DNA of 64,000 bases from positions 88,064 through 152,063 of the forward strand of contig JANPZZ010000013.1 in NCBI GenBank assembly GCA_024707305.1, given 5' to 3'. Each line of letters opens with the position of its first letter. The stretch's first letter is position 1. The stretch is from Chitinophagaceae bacterium (GTDB lineage Bacteria > Bacteroidota > Bacteroidia > Chitinophagales > Chitinophagaceae). A program made the translations under genes and the position numbers. The notes below the pieces were generated by a model. It saw nothing but the letters and a program-made list of their open reading frames with translations, was not told the DNA's origin and ran no database searches. Below are positions 1-10,663 of this stretch, in pieces.

Positions 1-54
1 TGTATAGCCGAATATAACTAGTTTACTTAATATTAGTATTAGAAATACATTTAT

Positions 55-1641
55 TTACAACAAATAATTGGCTGCCATTTTTTTAAACGCCGACAACTGT
101 GCCTGCTGCCATTCGTTTGTTTGACCGAGCGATTGCGCCATGATGCTGACCACGGTGGGAGCAATCCGCAACGCTTCGCGTGCATCCAAAAAAAGGTTTC
201 TTGTTCTTCTCGACAACACATCATCGAGCGTTCTCGCCATCTCCTTTTCTACAGCCCAACGTACCTGCTCCGGATGTATTTTAAATTCTTCCGAAATCCA
301 GGCCTCGTTGCTATTTTTGATACGTCTTTTTATCGCCTCTGCATCGGAGCCATAGTAATAAAACGGATCTGTCCAGTCTGATGTAGGTATCGCACCATTA
401 ATGGATAAACTGGCCGTTCCCGACGACCTGTGTTCCCACCCCAATTCCTTCTCCACTTTATCCATCATATCCTCTGCCATTTTACGATAGGTGGTCCATT
501 TCCCACCCAGCATGGTAAACAACTTAGATGGTGAAACATGAATCTTGTGGCTCCGACTGATTTCTTTTGTTTTTTGGCCTGGCTGTTTTGGCGCAGCCAA
601 AGGACGAAGTCCGGAAAATACACTTAACACATCGCTTCTGCCGGGCTGTTTTGTAAGATAGCTTCCTGCAGTATTGAGAATAAAATTTATTTCCATTTCA
701 AGTGCCACCGGATCCATCGCAGTATTGTCAACAGGGGTATCGGTAGTGCCTACGACCACTTTATTGTGCCAGGGTACCGCAAATAATACACGCCCGTCGC
801 TGGTTTTTGGAATCATCATGGCTTCGGATGCCGTATAGAAACTTCGATCCAGTACGATATGGGTTCCCTGACTTACAGCCACAGAAGGTCGTTTCGCCTT
901 CTGATCCATTTGGGCAATATTGTCGGCAAAAACACCAGTTGCATTAATGACGGCCCTGGCTTTTATATGCAGTTCTTCGCCTGTCTCCAGATCCACCGCA
1001 GTTACCGCATCCAACCATCCCTTTTCATTTTTGCCAAGCGATGTTACCTGTGTATAATTTAAAACCTGACCTCCTGCTGATGCAACGCTTTGCGCGAGGT
1101 TAATGGCCAGTCTTGCATCATCAAACTGTCCATCGTGGTATTCAATACCGCCGACTAGTCCATCGTGACGGATATCGGGCATTCGTTCAACCATTCTCTT
1201 TCGCGAAATAAACCGGGATGGTCCCAATCGAAGTTTGCCAGCGATCCAGTCATATATTTTCAGTCCGATCAGGTATTTCCATTTGCTGAACCAGGAATAA
1301 ACTGGAACTACAAAAACCAGATCGCGCACCAAATGAGGTGCATTGTGCAAGAGCAAACCTCTTTCTTTGCAGGCTTCACGCACGAGTCGAATATCACCCT
1401 GAGCCAGGTAACGTACGCCGCCATGTATCAGTTTTGTACTGCGACTGGATGTTCCTTTTGCAAAATCAGATTGCTCCAGTAATACAACGGAGTAACCGCG
1501 TGTACAGGCATCGAGTGCAATTCCAAGCCCGGTTGCGCCGCCCCCTATCACCACAATGTCCCAGTCCTGCCGTAAACGAACCTGCGTGAGCATTTGACTT
1601 CGATCAAATGCAGTTTGATTTATGGATGCTGATTTTTCCAT
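55..1641 (-). CDS. glpD: Glycerol-3-phosphate dehydrogenase, FAD-dependent
   Basis: Oxidises sn-glycerol 3-phosphate to dihydroxyacetone phosphate and passes electrons to the quinone pool at the inner membrane. The 528-residue frame is intact and of normal family length. An FAD-binding Rossmann motif (GGGATGLG, residues 33-40) lies near the N-terminus, followed by the GTSSRSTKLIHGG stretch typical of GlpD. Later come the VVGTTDTP and SGLRPL motifs and the alpha-helical C-terminal domain. The first ATG at 1641 gives the usual short N-terminal extension. It is transcribed away from the TraB-like gene. gpsA at 42 kb supplies the biosynthetic counterpart reaction. Confidence 0.95.
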   Translation of the reverse strand: MEKSASINQTAFDRSQMLTQVRLRQDWDIVVIGGGATGLGIALDACTRGYSVVLLEQSDFAKGTSSRSTKLIHGGVRYLAQGDIRLVREACKERGLLLHNAPHLVRDLVFVVPVYSWFSKWKYLIGLKIYDWIAGKLRLGPSRFISRKRMVERMPDIRHDGLVGGIEYHDGQFDDARLAINLAQSVASAGGQVLNYTQVTSLGKNEKGWLDAVTAVDLETGEELHIKARAVINATGVFADNIAQMDQKAKRPSVAVSQGTHIVLDRSFYTASEAMMIPKTSDGRVLFAVPWHNKVVVGTTDTPVDNTAMDPVALEMEINFILNTAGSYLTKQPGRSDVLSVFSGLRPLAAPKQPGQKTKEISRSHKIHVSPSKLFTMLGGKWTTYRKMAEDMMDKVEKELGWEHRSSGTASLSINGAIPTSDWTDPFYYYGSDAEAIKRRIKNSNEAWISEEFKIHPEQVRWAVEKEMARTLDDVLSRRTRNLFLDAREALRIAPTVVSIMAQSLGQTNEWQQAQLSAFKKMAANYLL

Positions 1642-1860
1642 TTGCTTCCGCTGAAATTAAAATAAATCCATCAAAACAAAGGTTTTATCAATCCCTTAAA
1701 ACCCGGGAATATTAAAAATGCGGCAATCCTGAAGGTTTGAAAATTGGAACATTTATTTCTATCTTACTGCGAACATATTAAAAGAAGGTTGTCTCGTGTC
1801 ATATCGACATCCACCTACAGCGCAAACATCAATACTTACATCCACCATCTACCTTTCTTT

Positions 1861-4800
1861 ATGAAACTTAAGTTCCCACTCGTTGTCGCACTTTTTGTCG
1901 TTTACAGCAATCTGAACGCTCAAACAAAATGGCCTTCCACATTGCTTTGGAAAATCTCCGGTAACGGTCTTAAAAAAGATTCCTATCTGTATGGGTCTAT
2001 GCACATGCTGGACAAACGCCTTTTTTATTTTTCAGACTCTCTTTATCATTTTATTGAGAAAGCGGATGGCTTTGCGATGGAAATAAGTATCCGGGAATTG
2101 ATGGATACAATAATGACGCAGGCAATTTTTGAAAAACAGAAAGATCTATACAAACCAGATATCGCTATAACTGAAGCATTAGCTGAAGTCGAAATTGATT
2201 CCGCGGCACCCATGCAACCGCCGCCACCACCACCACCAGGCGCCGACTTAGAAATGATTCCTGTAGCTAAAAAAAGTCGGGACGAGATACGTTTATGGCT
2301 AAAAATACAAAAGAACTGATGCCTACAATTATGGACACGTGGCTTCAAAGTATAGCACACCGACATAATAAATGGCTCGGCGCAATTGAAGACGTCGGCG
2401 ATCAATTACCACTGTTGGATCAGTTTGGTACCAGTATTCAGAAGACCCCGGAAGGAAAGTCATTCGACCCTACCCCACTTTTGTTGGAAATGATGGTGAA
2501 CTATTATTTGAAAAAAGATTTGAATGCTATCGAAAAATGGCTGGTTAGCCGTGAAGACAGATTCGATATGATAAAGCGTAACAAAAAAATGGCTTACCGT
2601 ATCGACAGCCTTGCACAAATCCGAAGCATATTTTTCACCGTAGGTGCCGCGCATTTGCCCGGCGATTCGGGGGTCATAAAACTATTGCGCAACCGGGGGT
2701 TTCATGTAGAACCGGTTTGGAGTAGTAAAACAATCGATCCGGATGACTACCTGAAAAATTTACCCGAACTCAAATGGATAACTTTTCGGGAGGCGAACGG
2801 CGACTATGAGATTGACCTGCCCGGAACTCCCTCTCCATTGGTTTCAAACGGGGTGGAAACCCAATTCTATATGGATCTCTCCACGATGACATTTTATATG
2901 GCTGGGGGCCTTGTGGCGCCAAACAATGCATCACTTGACTCGGTGACGAAATCAATGATGAAAAACATGAACGCGGACCTCATTTCAAGCAAACCCATCA
3001 CCTACCAGTCCCTTTCCGGGTTGGAGAATGTTTTCGACTCCAATGACGGACATTTCGTAGTCCGTTTGCTAAAAGACGGCAACACCGTGTACCTCCTGAT
3101 GGTTGGAAGTGAAAAGGAAGAAGTGATTACATCTCCGGATGCCGGACGTTATTTCAGTTCCTTCAAACCTTTGAAAAAGCCGTCTAAAACAAATTTAAAA
3201 GATGAATGGGTTTTGCTCTCGTTGCCAGAGAAGGGTGTAAAACTTGAATTCCCAATCAAACCGAAAAGAAATAAAGCGGCTGAATCAAAAACAGAAGGGA
3301 CCAACTGGTCATTCCAGATTTACGACCTCTTTGATATGAAACAGGAAGGTTACTTCCTGCTGAATATCCGCGAAACCATGCCCGGTTATCATTTGACGGA
3401 AGATTCTGTTTTCTTTAAGGAAATTGAAACATCCATCAAAGACAATCTTACAAAAGTTACTGAAAAACAATTACGTACTTACCAGGGTTATCCATCCTAT
3501 TATTTAAAAGGTATCAATGAAGACCAGGGCACCACTTTTGGTTTGTTTATGGTCATCAGGGGCAACCGAATTTACCAACTGGTTGCTGGCGGTGCTACCT
3601 CTAACAAAAATGTCGATGGGCTTATTGAGCGTTTCTTCACCCAATTAAACCTGATTGAATATGACGCAACTCCTTATTCGCGCAAAAACAGCCCGAGTAA
3701 CTCCTTCCAGGTTTATGGCCCAAAAGACTTCCATGTTGTTGCCGACAGCAATGCAACTACATCCAAAACCGTACACTATACAACTTTTGACGACCAACGG
3801 CAGGTTACTTATGAAATTTATGCCGAGGCGATATCACCTTATTTATGGACAGCAACAGACTCTGCATTTCTGGAAGAGAAGGGGAAAGTATATATAGCTT
3901 ATAATGATTCGATCGAATCAAAAAAGGCAATGTGGAACGGAAAAGCACCGTCTCTGCATTGGGTAGTAAAGGAACCGGGAAATAATTTGAAAAAATTAGT
4001 GCGGGTCGTGGCTTCGAAAGATTCTTTATACACATTAATTACCGTCATTCAAACACAGGAAATAAACGCGTCGGATATTTTCTTCAATAAATTCCTGACA
4101 ACGACTGCACCCGGGAAGAATCTGACAGCGTCTAAAACAAGTTTGCTGCTAAAGGATCTTCAATCAAAAGACACGGCAACTTTTGAAGAAGCAAAAGAGG
4201 CATTGTCTGTAGTAAAGTTTGATAAAAAAGACCTACCCTCACTTCATCAGCATTTACTCAAAGAATTTCCAGATGATGATAACTATTACTGGACAGTACG
4301 CCATCAGTTGGTCGATAAGATTGCTGCTTTTCAGGATAAAAGCAGCATCAAATTTGTGAAGGAAAAATACCCCAGCTTAACAAAACAGCCTGTACTGCAG
4401 TATCACCTTATTGGTCTATTGTCAGATATCCTGACGAAAGACGCGTACGCGCTATTGAAAACAATTCTTATTCAAAACACACCTGCGGAAATCGACGATC
4501 GTTTTCTTGATATCAACTGGTTCGACAGTCTCGAATTATCCCGCACATTATATCCAGAGATCCTGACAATGGTTCAACTCCCTTTACTATCGGACAACAT
4601 TCTGAATCTTACTGCCACTTTACTACGTGAGGAATACCTTTCACCTACAGATCTGGTTCCATTTGAAGCCACACTTCTCCAAATAGGAAAAGAGAAAGCT
4701 GCATTGGCAAAAATTCAGTCGGCCGCAGAAACGAGCTTCTATGAATTACAGTCGACTATTCGACTGATGGCAGCGTCGAAGAACAAAGAACTCAACAACG

Positions 4801-5313
4801 TCTTAAATGAATTCCTGGAAGCAAATAACTTAAGCATTAAAATGCAAGCAGCCATGTTGATGTTGGATAAAAAAGATATCGGTACCGCAACATGTTTGGG
4901 ATTCGCTGGCATCCAGTGATTATTACCGTCGTGATATTTACGACAGCCTCTCTGCACGCAATCTTTTACATCTGTTTCCGAAAAAATATCTCACCCAGGA
5001 GTTGATTGCTGCTTCCGATATGTATATCTATGCAAGTGATGAGGAACAACCCGACAAAGTGGAACTGTTAGAAGCAAGGGAGATCGACATCGACGGGGTG
5101 AAGAAACGTATCTATTTCTTCCGTGTCACTTATGTGTTTGATGCCGAAGACGGAGACGTAGGAACTGAAGTATATCTGGGTATGATAGGTGCCTATAACC
5201 TTGACAGGAATGACATGACCATCGGCCAAATTTCTGGAGATCTTACTATTTTAGAAGATGAAGAACTACTTGAGGAGAAGATTATTGAGTTGCTAGAAAA
5301 TCGTGAACCGTGA
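1861..5313 (+). CDS. Very large TraB/GumN-family exported protein (two frameshifts)
   Basis: About 1150 residues when two frame breaks are repaired. An N-terminal signal peptide (MKLKFPLVVALFVVYSNLNAQ) is followed by a TraB/GumN-like domain: LLWKISGN and YLYGSMHML near the N-terminus, and the family's C-terminal signature VGAAHLPGDSGVIKLLRNRG in the middle. A seven-proline run sits near residue 120. The remaining ~800 residues are an unrecognised extension, partly helical and repeat-like. The frame breaks near 2310 (one A missing from an A-run) and near 4887 (one extra G); downstream translation continues convincingly to 5313 each time. I start at 1861 because it gives the signal peptide; an upstream ATG at 1744 does not. 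Function is unknown: TraB/GumN proteins resemble proteases but are poorly characterised. Confidence 0.75.
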
Positions 5314-5329
5314 AACGGCAAACGTGAAT
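5302..5329 (+). repeat. Heptamer array, CGTGAAN/CGGCAAA family (4 units)
   Basis: Four consecutive in-phase 7-bp units: CGTGAAC, CGTGAAA, CGGCAAA, CGTGAAT. The stop codon of the TraB-like gene (TGA at 5311-5313) lies inside the second unit, so the last codons of that gene are made of array sequence. The same family recurs at 29284 and 36997. Confidence 0.75.
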
Positions 5330-5403
5330 GGAGGAATTTCCTTCTATGCAACAAAACGTGATAATGTGTCGATACTGCCCCATGGCGCTCGCATAAAACC
5401 ATT

Positions 5404-7928
5404 TTAAAATGCCAAACGGAAGCTTCCAAACACGCCAAATTTCGGCGTATTACCATCAGGTAATCGGCTGGGAAGTACGCGCCAGATAAAGTCGACACGG
5501 AAAACGCGGAAGATATTATCTACGCCTGTTCCCAGTTCCATGTATGTATTTCCATCCAATGTTTTGAAACTATGGCCTTCTTTGAAATTATAAGCGCGGT
5601 TTTCATCCGACAATCCGCCCCATAACGTTTTTACCGTCCAGAACTGACGAAGCTTTAGTTTTGGGATCAGACGAAAGATGCCGTTGCCGACATTGTGTTC
5701 AAAATTTATTCCCAGGTATTTATCATGAATGAACTCATAACGGTTCATCATGTTGAAGGCATACTTGTTGTAATAATGCAATTCATTTCCCGGGGCGATA
5801 TCCAGCAATACATACGGTAAGGTTCCAAATGTTCTTCCACCATACACCTGGTAAGAGATGGAACCCAGTGGTGGAATTTTTTTATTCCCTGAAATGCTGC
5901 CGGACAATTTCGTGTAATTGTAATTACTCTTAAAAAAACCAGCCATTCCACGTGAAAGATAAAGCTCGCCGATTGGATAAGGACTGCCCAGGCTGCTTCG
6001 GAAAAATGTGGTCTCAAGGAATTTTTCAAGATAGGCAAAACGTAAACGCATGGAAACTTCAAAGCTGGTGAGCGGCGATCGCCCGTCACCCGACGGGAAA
6101 GAATCCTTTAAAGGAATATTCCGGAGCGGTGTAAATGCTTTGTGTGTAAGGGCGAATAGCTCTGAAAACCCGGAACGATGTTCATTAAAAAACTCAAAGC
6201 GTTTTTCATCCACCTTCAAAAATTTCAGCGGCACATTCGGTTTGCGTATGGCCAGCGCAAACACGTTGTCGGCTGTAACTTCTCCGTAATAGTTTTGACC
6301 AAAATCCAGGTCGTTTGTATATGATGCATACCAGTAACGACGCGGATGTTTTTGCGGCAGGTAAAACAATTCTGCTTTTCCTTTCAGTTTCTTATCACCA
6401 AATCCATAAGCAAGATACCAGTGCCACCACCAGTGTTTATCAAACTTTTTATTACTTCCCAGGTCGAAACGCATGCGGAATCCTTCCCAGGAATTTGCTG
6501 TAAACCAGTTATACCAGGGTCCAAATTGTACATTGCCCGAGTTCACATATCCCGTTGCAATAAAATTAAGTTGCCTTGCCAGTCGCTGAAACACCGGAGC
6601 ATTGGTGAGGGTATCAATCATCCTGATAATGGCGGCTTCATTTTTCGAGAGCTCTTCATGGCGGGCAGTACTCCAGAATTCCTTGTCACGTCCGGCAGCA
6701 TCTTTCAACGTGATCACTTCTTCCATGATCTTATTCTCATTCAACGCGGCCACTACCGAGCTGTCATTCACTTTCACATTACGGTAGGTGGTGGTTTTGC
6801 GGCCGATCAATCCCGGACTGTTTTTGCCAATCGGAGAAATATCAGCGACAAATTTATCTTTCGAAAGAAACCAGGTTGTATCATCAATCAAACGGAATTC
6901 CTGGATGAGGCTCAGGTTTTCCAAAAAGTTTACATTGGCATCTTTTCCTAAACGCAGGTTCATCCGCTGAATGGCAAAACTGCCAACATGAACCCAGCAA
7001 TCACCTTCAAATGTATTGGTACCATTTCTGCGTGGCGAAAAAACAAGACGGTAAAAACGCTGGTCGTTGATAAGAACGGTATCTGTAACCCGATAATCAT
7101 AATAAAGATCACCATTGTCGGACGCCGGACTTACAAATTGTTTGTCGAATACGGCAATAAAATTATTATACACGTTTACATTCTGGTCCATCCCCCGAGA
7201 AACTGAATGATGCTTTCATTCTTCACACCATTGGTATTTGCCGCTTTGATTACTTCCCGGCGTTTGAGTGGTTTTTTCTGATAGTAATAATCTGAAAGTG
7301 CTTCTGTGAGATAAGTTGGCAGATATTTAAATCCTTCGGAGCTATCAATATTCTGACTGATCAATTCACCTACCGGACGGAGAGGCTTTAATTTCGTTAT
7401 CTTTTTAAAGTTGACATTCTTGATGTCCAGCTCCAGTTTGTTATATAATTCATAAGAAAAATTTTGAAACCGATAGCGGTCGTTTCGTGGTTTATTCTGC
7501 ACAATCTTTCGCCACACCAGCAGGCCTCGGTTCACTTTTACTTTTACGCGCACGCCTTCGTTGTAGGTTCCACGTTCCAGCATAATTGAAACCTGCAGGG
7601 AGTCTTTATCTTTTGGAATTAATAATCGATACGGTTGATAACCCACACAGGTAACCACCAGCGAATCGCCGGGCCATTCATTAAGCCAAAGCGAAAAGCG
7701 ACCAGAGGTATCTGTTAGCTGTCCAATACTCGTTCCGGGAAAACTTACCGATGCAAAGGCAACAGGCTCTTCGCTGTGCGAATCCAACACAATCCCTTCA
7801 ATCAGTTTACGGTTACCACTAACAGTAGTTCGTTGTTCATTTGCGGGAGTTTGCGCCAATCCCCCTGACGTAATACAGAGAGCAAAAAATAGCAGGATAA
7901 AAAAGTGAGAACGTACTTCAGCGCGCAT
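5404..7928 (-). CDS. DUF5686 outer-membrane protein with CarboxypepD_reg-like domain (frameshift)
   Basis: About 840 residues after one repair. A signal peptide (residues 1-25, ending in GLAQ) leads into a carboxypeptidase-regulatory-like beta-sandwich at about 40-130 (IEGIVLDSHSEEPVAFASVS, then TDTSGRFSL). The rest is the DUF5686 region, aromatic-rich and probably a beta-barrel. This is the architecture of TonB-receptor-like Bacteroidota surface proteins that lack a plug domain. The frame breaks near 7190 in a run of five G (reverse strand); one more G restores FLGGMDQNV. It converges on the TraB-like gene and has no clear operon partner. Function is unknown beyond the envelope location. Confidence 0.8.
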
Positions 7929-8010
7929 CGCTGCAAAGGTAAATGAAAAAAGATGACCTCATTCTTTCCATCGGTAAACGAACCTATAACATCGGACAAA
8001 GACCTCCTCT

Positions 8011-8087
8011 CGATCCACCATCCACCATCACCCATCCATCATCCACCATCCACCTTCACCCATCCACCTTCACCCATCCATCCCTCC
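8011..8087 (+). repeat. Heptamer array, CCATCCA family (11 units)
   Basis: Eleven in-phase 7-bp units (CCATCCA with variants CCATCAC, CCTTCAC, TCATCCA) lie between the start of the DUF5686 gene and the end of the aminotransferase gene, stopping 8 bp short of the latter's stop codon. The complementary orientation (TGGATGG) recurs at 24411. Confidence 0.85.
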
Positions 8088-8095
8088 TTCCTCCC

Positions 8096-9277
8096 TCACT
8101 CATCTCCCATCGCCTCCAGCATCACTTCACAAGCCTTCCTGATCTCCTCTTCCGTAATTACCAGTGGCGGAGAAATGCGCAGACTGTCGGCTGCAAAAAG
8201 GAACCAGTCCGTGAGCACCCCTTTTTCAATACAGCGATCGATAATGCGTTTGTTGGTTTCAAACGAATTGAAGCGTACGGCAAACCAGAGCCCGGCGGAA
8301 TGGACTTCTTTAATGGAAGAATGTTGCAATGACTGTAAGAACAATTCAGATTTTGCCGCTACTGACTCAATCATATTTTCTTCCAACAGGGCTTTCAAGC
8401 TGGCGAGTCCGGCGGCACAGCTAACGGGGTGGCCGCCAAATGTGGTGATATGTCCGAGTACAGGTGCTTCTGTCAGTTTCCACATCAGTTCGCGGTCGGC
8501 AATAAATGCACCCAGTGGCATGCCGCCACCAAGCGCTTTCCCTAATAAAAGAATGTCGGGAACTACATCATATTGTTCAAATCCCCACAAGGAACCTGTG
8601 CGACCAAAGCCGGTTTGGATTTCATCCAAGATCAATAAAGTTCCAGTTGCAGTACATTTTTCCCGAAGTGCATGCATCCATTCTTTGGAAGGTTTTCGCA
8701 CACCCGCTTCGCCCTGTACCGTCTCTGCAATTACACAGGCAGTCTGTGTATTAATTGCCTCCAGCATCTCAAAGTCGTTGTACTGCATATGTCGTACACC
8801 GGGTAATAATGGACGGTATGCCTGGCGCCAGTATTCATCGCCAATTATACTCAGTGCTCCCTGTGTGGAGCCATGATAAGAATTTTTGAACGCGATAATC
8901 TGACTGCGGCCGGTGGCGCGTTTTGCCAGTTTCATCGCACCTTCAACAGCTTCTGCACCCGAGTTGGTAAAATAAACCGAATTCAGCGACGATGGAAGGT
9001 ATTGAGTCAGCAGTTGTGCGTATTGCACCTGCGGACTGCTTACAAATTCACCATAAACCATCACATGCAGGTAAGCATCCAGTTGTTCACGAATTGCAGC
9101 CAGCACTTTAGGATGACGATGGCCTACATTTGCCACACTAATACCACCAATCAGATCAATATATTTTCGTCCTGAAGCGTCTTCAAGTGTTGCCGCTTCT
9201 GCACGCGTAATTTCTATTGCCAGCGGAGCGGGCGAAGTTTGAGCCACATGTCGGAGAAAAAGCTCCCGGTTATTCAT
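8096..9277 (-). CDS. Class III PLP-dependent aminotransferase
   Basis: A 393-residue intact frame of ArgD/ornithine-aminotransferase type. Visible are the phosphate-binding NSGAEA motif (residues 105-110), the LILDEIQTGFGRTG segment with the ring-nitrogen Asp at 218, and the Schiff-base lysine at 247 in LLGKALGGGMPLG. Class III enzymes transfer amino groups from omega-amino or 4-aminobutyrate/ornithine-like donors to 2-oxo acids. The exact substrate cannot be read from the sequence and no arginine or lysine pathway gene is adjacent. The next gene upstream is divergent. Confidence 0.88.
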   Translation of the reverse strand: MNNRELFLRHVAQTSPAPLAIEITRAEAATLEDASGRKYIDLIGGISVANVGHRHPKVLAAIREQLDAYLHVMVYGEFVSSPQVQYAQLLTQYLPSSLNSVYFTNSGAEAVEGAMKLAKRATGRSQIIAFKNSYHGSTQGALSIIGDEYWRQAYRPLLPGVRHMQYNDFEMLEAINTQTACVIAETVQGEAGVRKPSKEWMHALREKCTATGTLLILDEIQTGFGRTGSLWGFEQYDVVPDILLLGKALGGGMPLGAFIADRELMWKLTEAPVLGHITTFGGHPVSCAAGLASLKALLEENMIESVAAKSELFLQSLQHSSIKEVHSAGLWFAVRFNSFETNKRIIDRCIEKGVLTDWFLFAADSLRISPPLVITEEEIRKACEVMLEAMGDE

Positions 9278-9287
9278 CAGGGAAAAT

Positions 9288-9315
9288 TTGAAAATGAGAG
9301 AATTCGGTAATTTGC
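9288..9315 (+). promoter_or_regulatory. Probable promoter of the gamma-carbonic-anhydrase-like gene
   Basis: A TTG (9288-9290) and a TAATTTGC box (9308-9315) are spaced about 17 bp apart, close to the Bacteroidota TTG / TAnnTTTG pattern. The box is one base short of consensus. It lies about 80 bp before the chosen start codon. Confidence 0.45.
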
Positions 9316-9393
9316 GTGCAAATTAACATTTCAAAGGTTTACTCCGGTCAAATGGAGCAAAACGCAATCGCAAACACTCAACAACTTTTAAAT

Positions 9394-9924
9394 ATGCCAA
9401 CCATCTTTCCGGTAAACGGCGTTTCTCCAAAATTTGGTCAGAATAATTTCATTGCACCCAATGCTACGATTGTGGGCGATGTACAAACCGGCGACGATTG
9501 CAGCATCTGGTTCAATGCCGTGGTAAGGGGTGATGTGAATTTTATTAAGATGGGTAATCGCGTGAATATCCAGGATGGCGCATGTATCCATTGTACTTAC
9601 CAGAAATGTGGAACTACCATTGGCAATAACGTATCGATCGGCCACCATGCTATCGTGCACGGATGTACGCTGCATGATAATGTGCTGGTGGGAATGGGCG
9701 CAATTATCATGGACCAGGCGGTAGTTCACAGCAATACCATCATTGCGGCCGGTGCGGTTGTGCTGGAAAACACCATTTGCGAACCTGCCAGCATTTATGC
9801 GGGTGTGCCGGCAAAGAAAGTGAAGGATATTTCTGCAGAATTAATCGAAGGTGAAATCAACCGGATTGCAGGTAATTATATTAAATATGCCGACTGGTTC
9901 CGCGATCAGGTACCGCAACCCTGA
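9394..9924 (+). CDS. Gamma carbonic anhydrase-like left-handed beta-helix protein
   Basis: A 176-residue protein built of hexapeptide repeats (isoleucine/valine every sixth residue) characteristic of a left-handed beta-helix. The gamma-carbonic-anhydrase family signatures are present: NAVVRGD near residues 41-47, a histidine at 66 (CIHCTY) and the GHHAIVHG cluster at 83-90, which supply the three metal-binding histidines. I prefer ATG 9394 (MPTIFPVNG); in-frame starts farther upstream add a tail not typical of the family. Cytoplasmic, probably trimeric. Many relatives have no proven carbonic anhydrase activity, so the enzymatic role is inferred. Confidence 0.85.
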   Translation: MPTIFPVNGVSPKFGQNNFIAPNATIVGDVQTGDDCSIWFNAVVRGDVNFIKMGNRVNIQDGACIHCTYQKCGTTIGNNVSIGHHAIVHGCTLHDNVLVGMGAIIMDQAVVHSNTIIAAGAVVLENTICEPASIYAGVPAKKVKDISAELIEGEINRIAGNYIKYADWFRDQVPQP

Positions 9925-10049
9925 TTTTTTCTACACATAAACTACTGAACATCAGAATTCCGGCTACGGCCTGTAAGGCCAACCGTATTTTTACTATAGT
10001 AATTGCAATTTTTACGGATTAAATTCGTTTTACCAATATGCCTCAAAAA

Positions 10050-10232
10050 ATGAAAAACGTCACTATTTCATCCGTACTCATTTGCTTTTTGATCCTGTTT
10101 GCTTCATGCAACCTGTTCAAACCAAAATATGGTTGTCCCACAAATGGTAAGAACATAGGCGCTGAAAAACTGGCGAGCGGTGACCCGGATGCTGAGAAAG
10201 CAGCACGCAAGGCGAAGAAGTTTAGAAGTTAA
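10050..10232 (+). CDS. Small lipoprotein
   Basis: A 60-residue protein with a lipoprotein signal: MKN, a hydrophobic core, then lipobox FASC near residue 20. The short mature part (NLFKPKYGCPTNGKNIGAEKLASG) is lysine-rich at the end. A start 12 bp upstream is possible. Short lipoproteins with a KYGCPTNGKNIGAEKL-like core are common in Bacteroidota and have no assigned function. It follows the gamma-carbonic-anhydrase-like gene on the same strand after about 125 bp. Confidence 0.7.
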   Translation: MKNVTISSVLICFLILFASCNLFKPKYGCPTNGKNIGAEKLASGDPDAEKAARKAKKFRS

Positions 10233-10302
10233 AAAAATGCCGGCGCAGCTTTCGTAAAATCCACGTCTACTGAAAGCCGTTTAACCCGTAAAACCTAGCG
10301 CC

Positions 10303-10632
10303 ATGAGCCTTGCCCTGAGAACTTCCCTCGGCTGTGCCGAAGTAATCATTGCCGACGACGGCAATCTCCAACTCTTTTACCAGGTTGCCAGCCTGCTTGA
10401 AGACGATTTCCAGATTAAATACCTGAACAAAGAAGACGACTTCGACTCTATTAGTTGGGAATTCCGCTATAAAGGATACCAGTTAACATTACACTATAAT
10501 ATTTATAGTGGAATCCTGTTGTTTCCAACGAAGACCCGCGAAGCAGGTTATAAGGAAAATAAATCTGTGATGGAACTGGCGGATCTGATTGAAGAAAAAA
10601 TGGAACAGACGCTGCTGAAAAAAATCGCCTGA
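10303..10632 (+). CDS. Conserved hypothetical protein, 109 residues
   Basis: A small acidic cytoplasmic protein with no signal or membrane segment. Aromatic residues alternate in the middle (ISWEFRYKGYQLTLHYNIYSG), which suggests a small alpha/beta fold ending in a helix. I recognise the general pattern from Bacteroidota but can name no function. It lies 70 bp after the small lipoprotein and converges on rsgA, 31 bp away. Confidence 0.6.
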   Translation: MSLALRTSLGCAEVIIADDGNLQLFYQVASLLEDDFQIKYLNKEDDFDSISWEFRYKGYQLTLHYNIYSGILLFPTKTREAGYKENKSVMELADLIEEKMEQTLLKKIA

Positions 10633-10663
10633 TTTCGTTGTACGATTCCAGCTGTGGATTTCG

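Noticed and set aside
7953..8876. Plus-strand frame of about 300 codons over the aminotransferase
   Set aside because: It starts in the CCATCCA array and then runs antisense to a clear aminotransferase gene.
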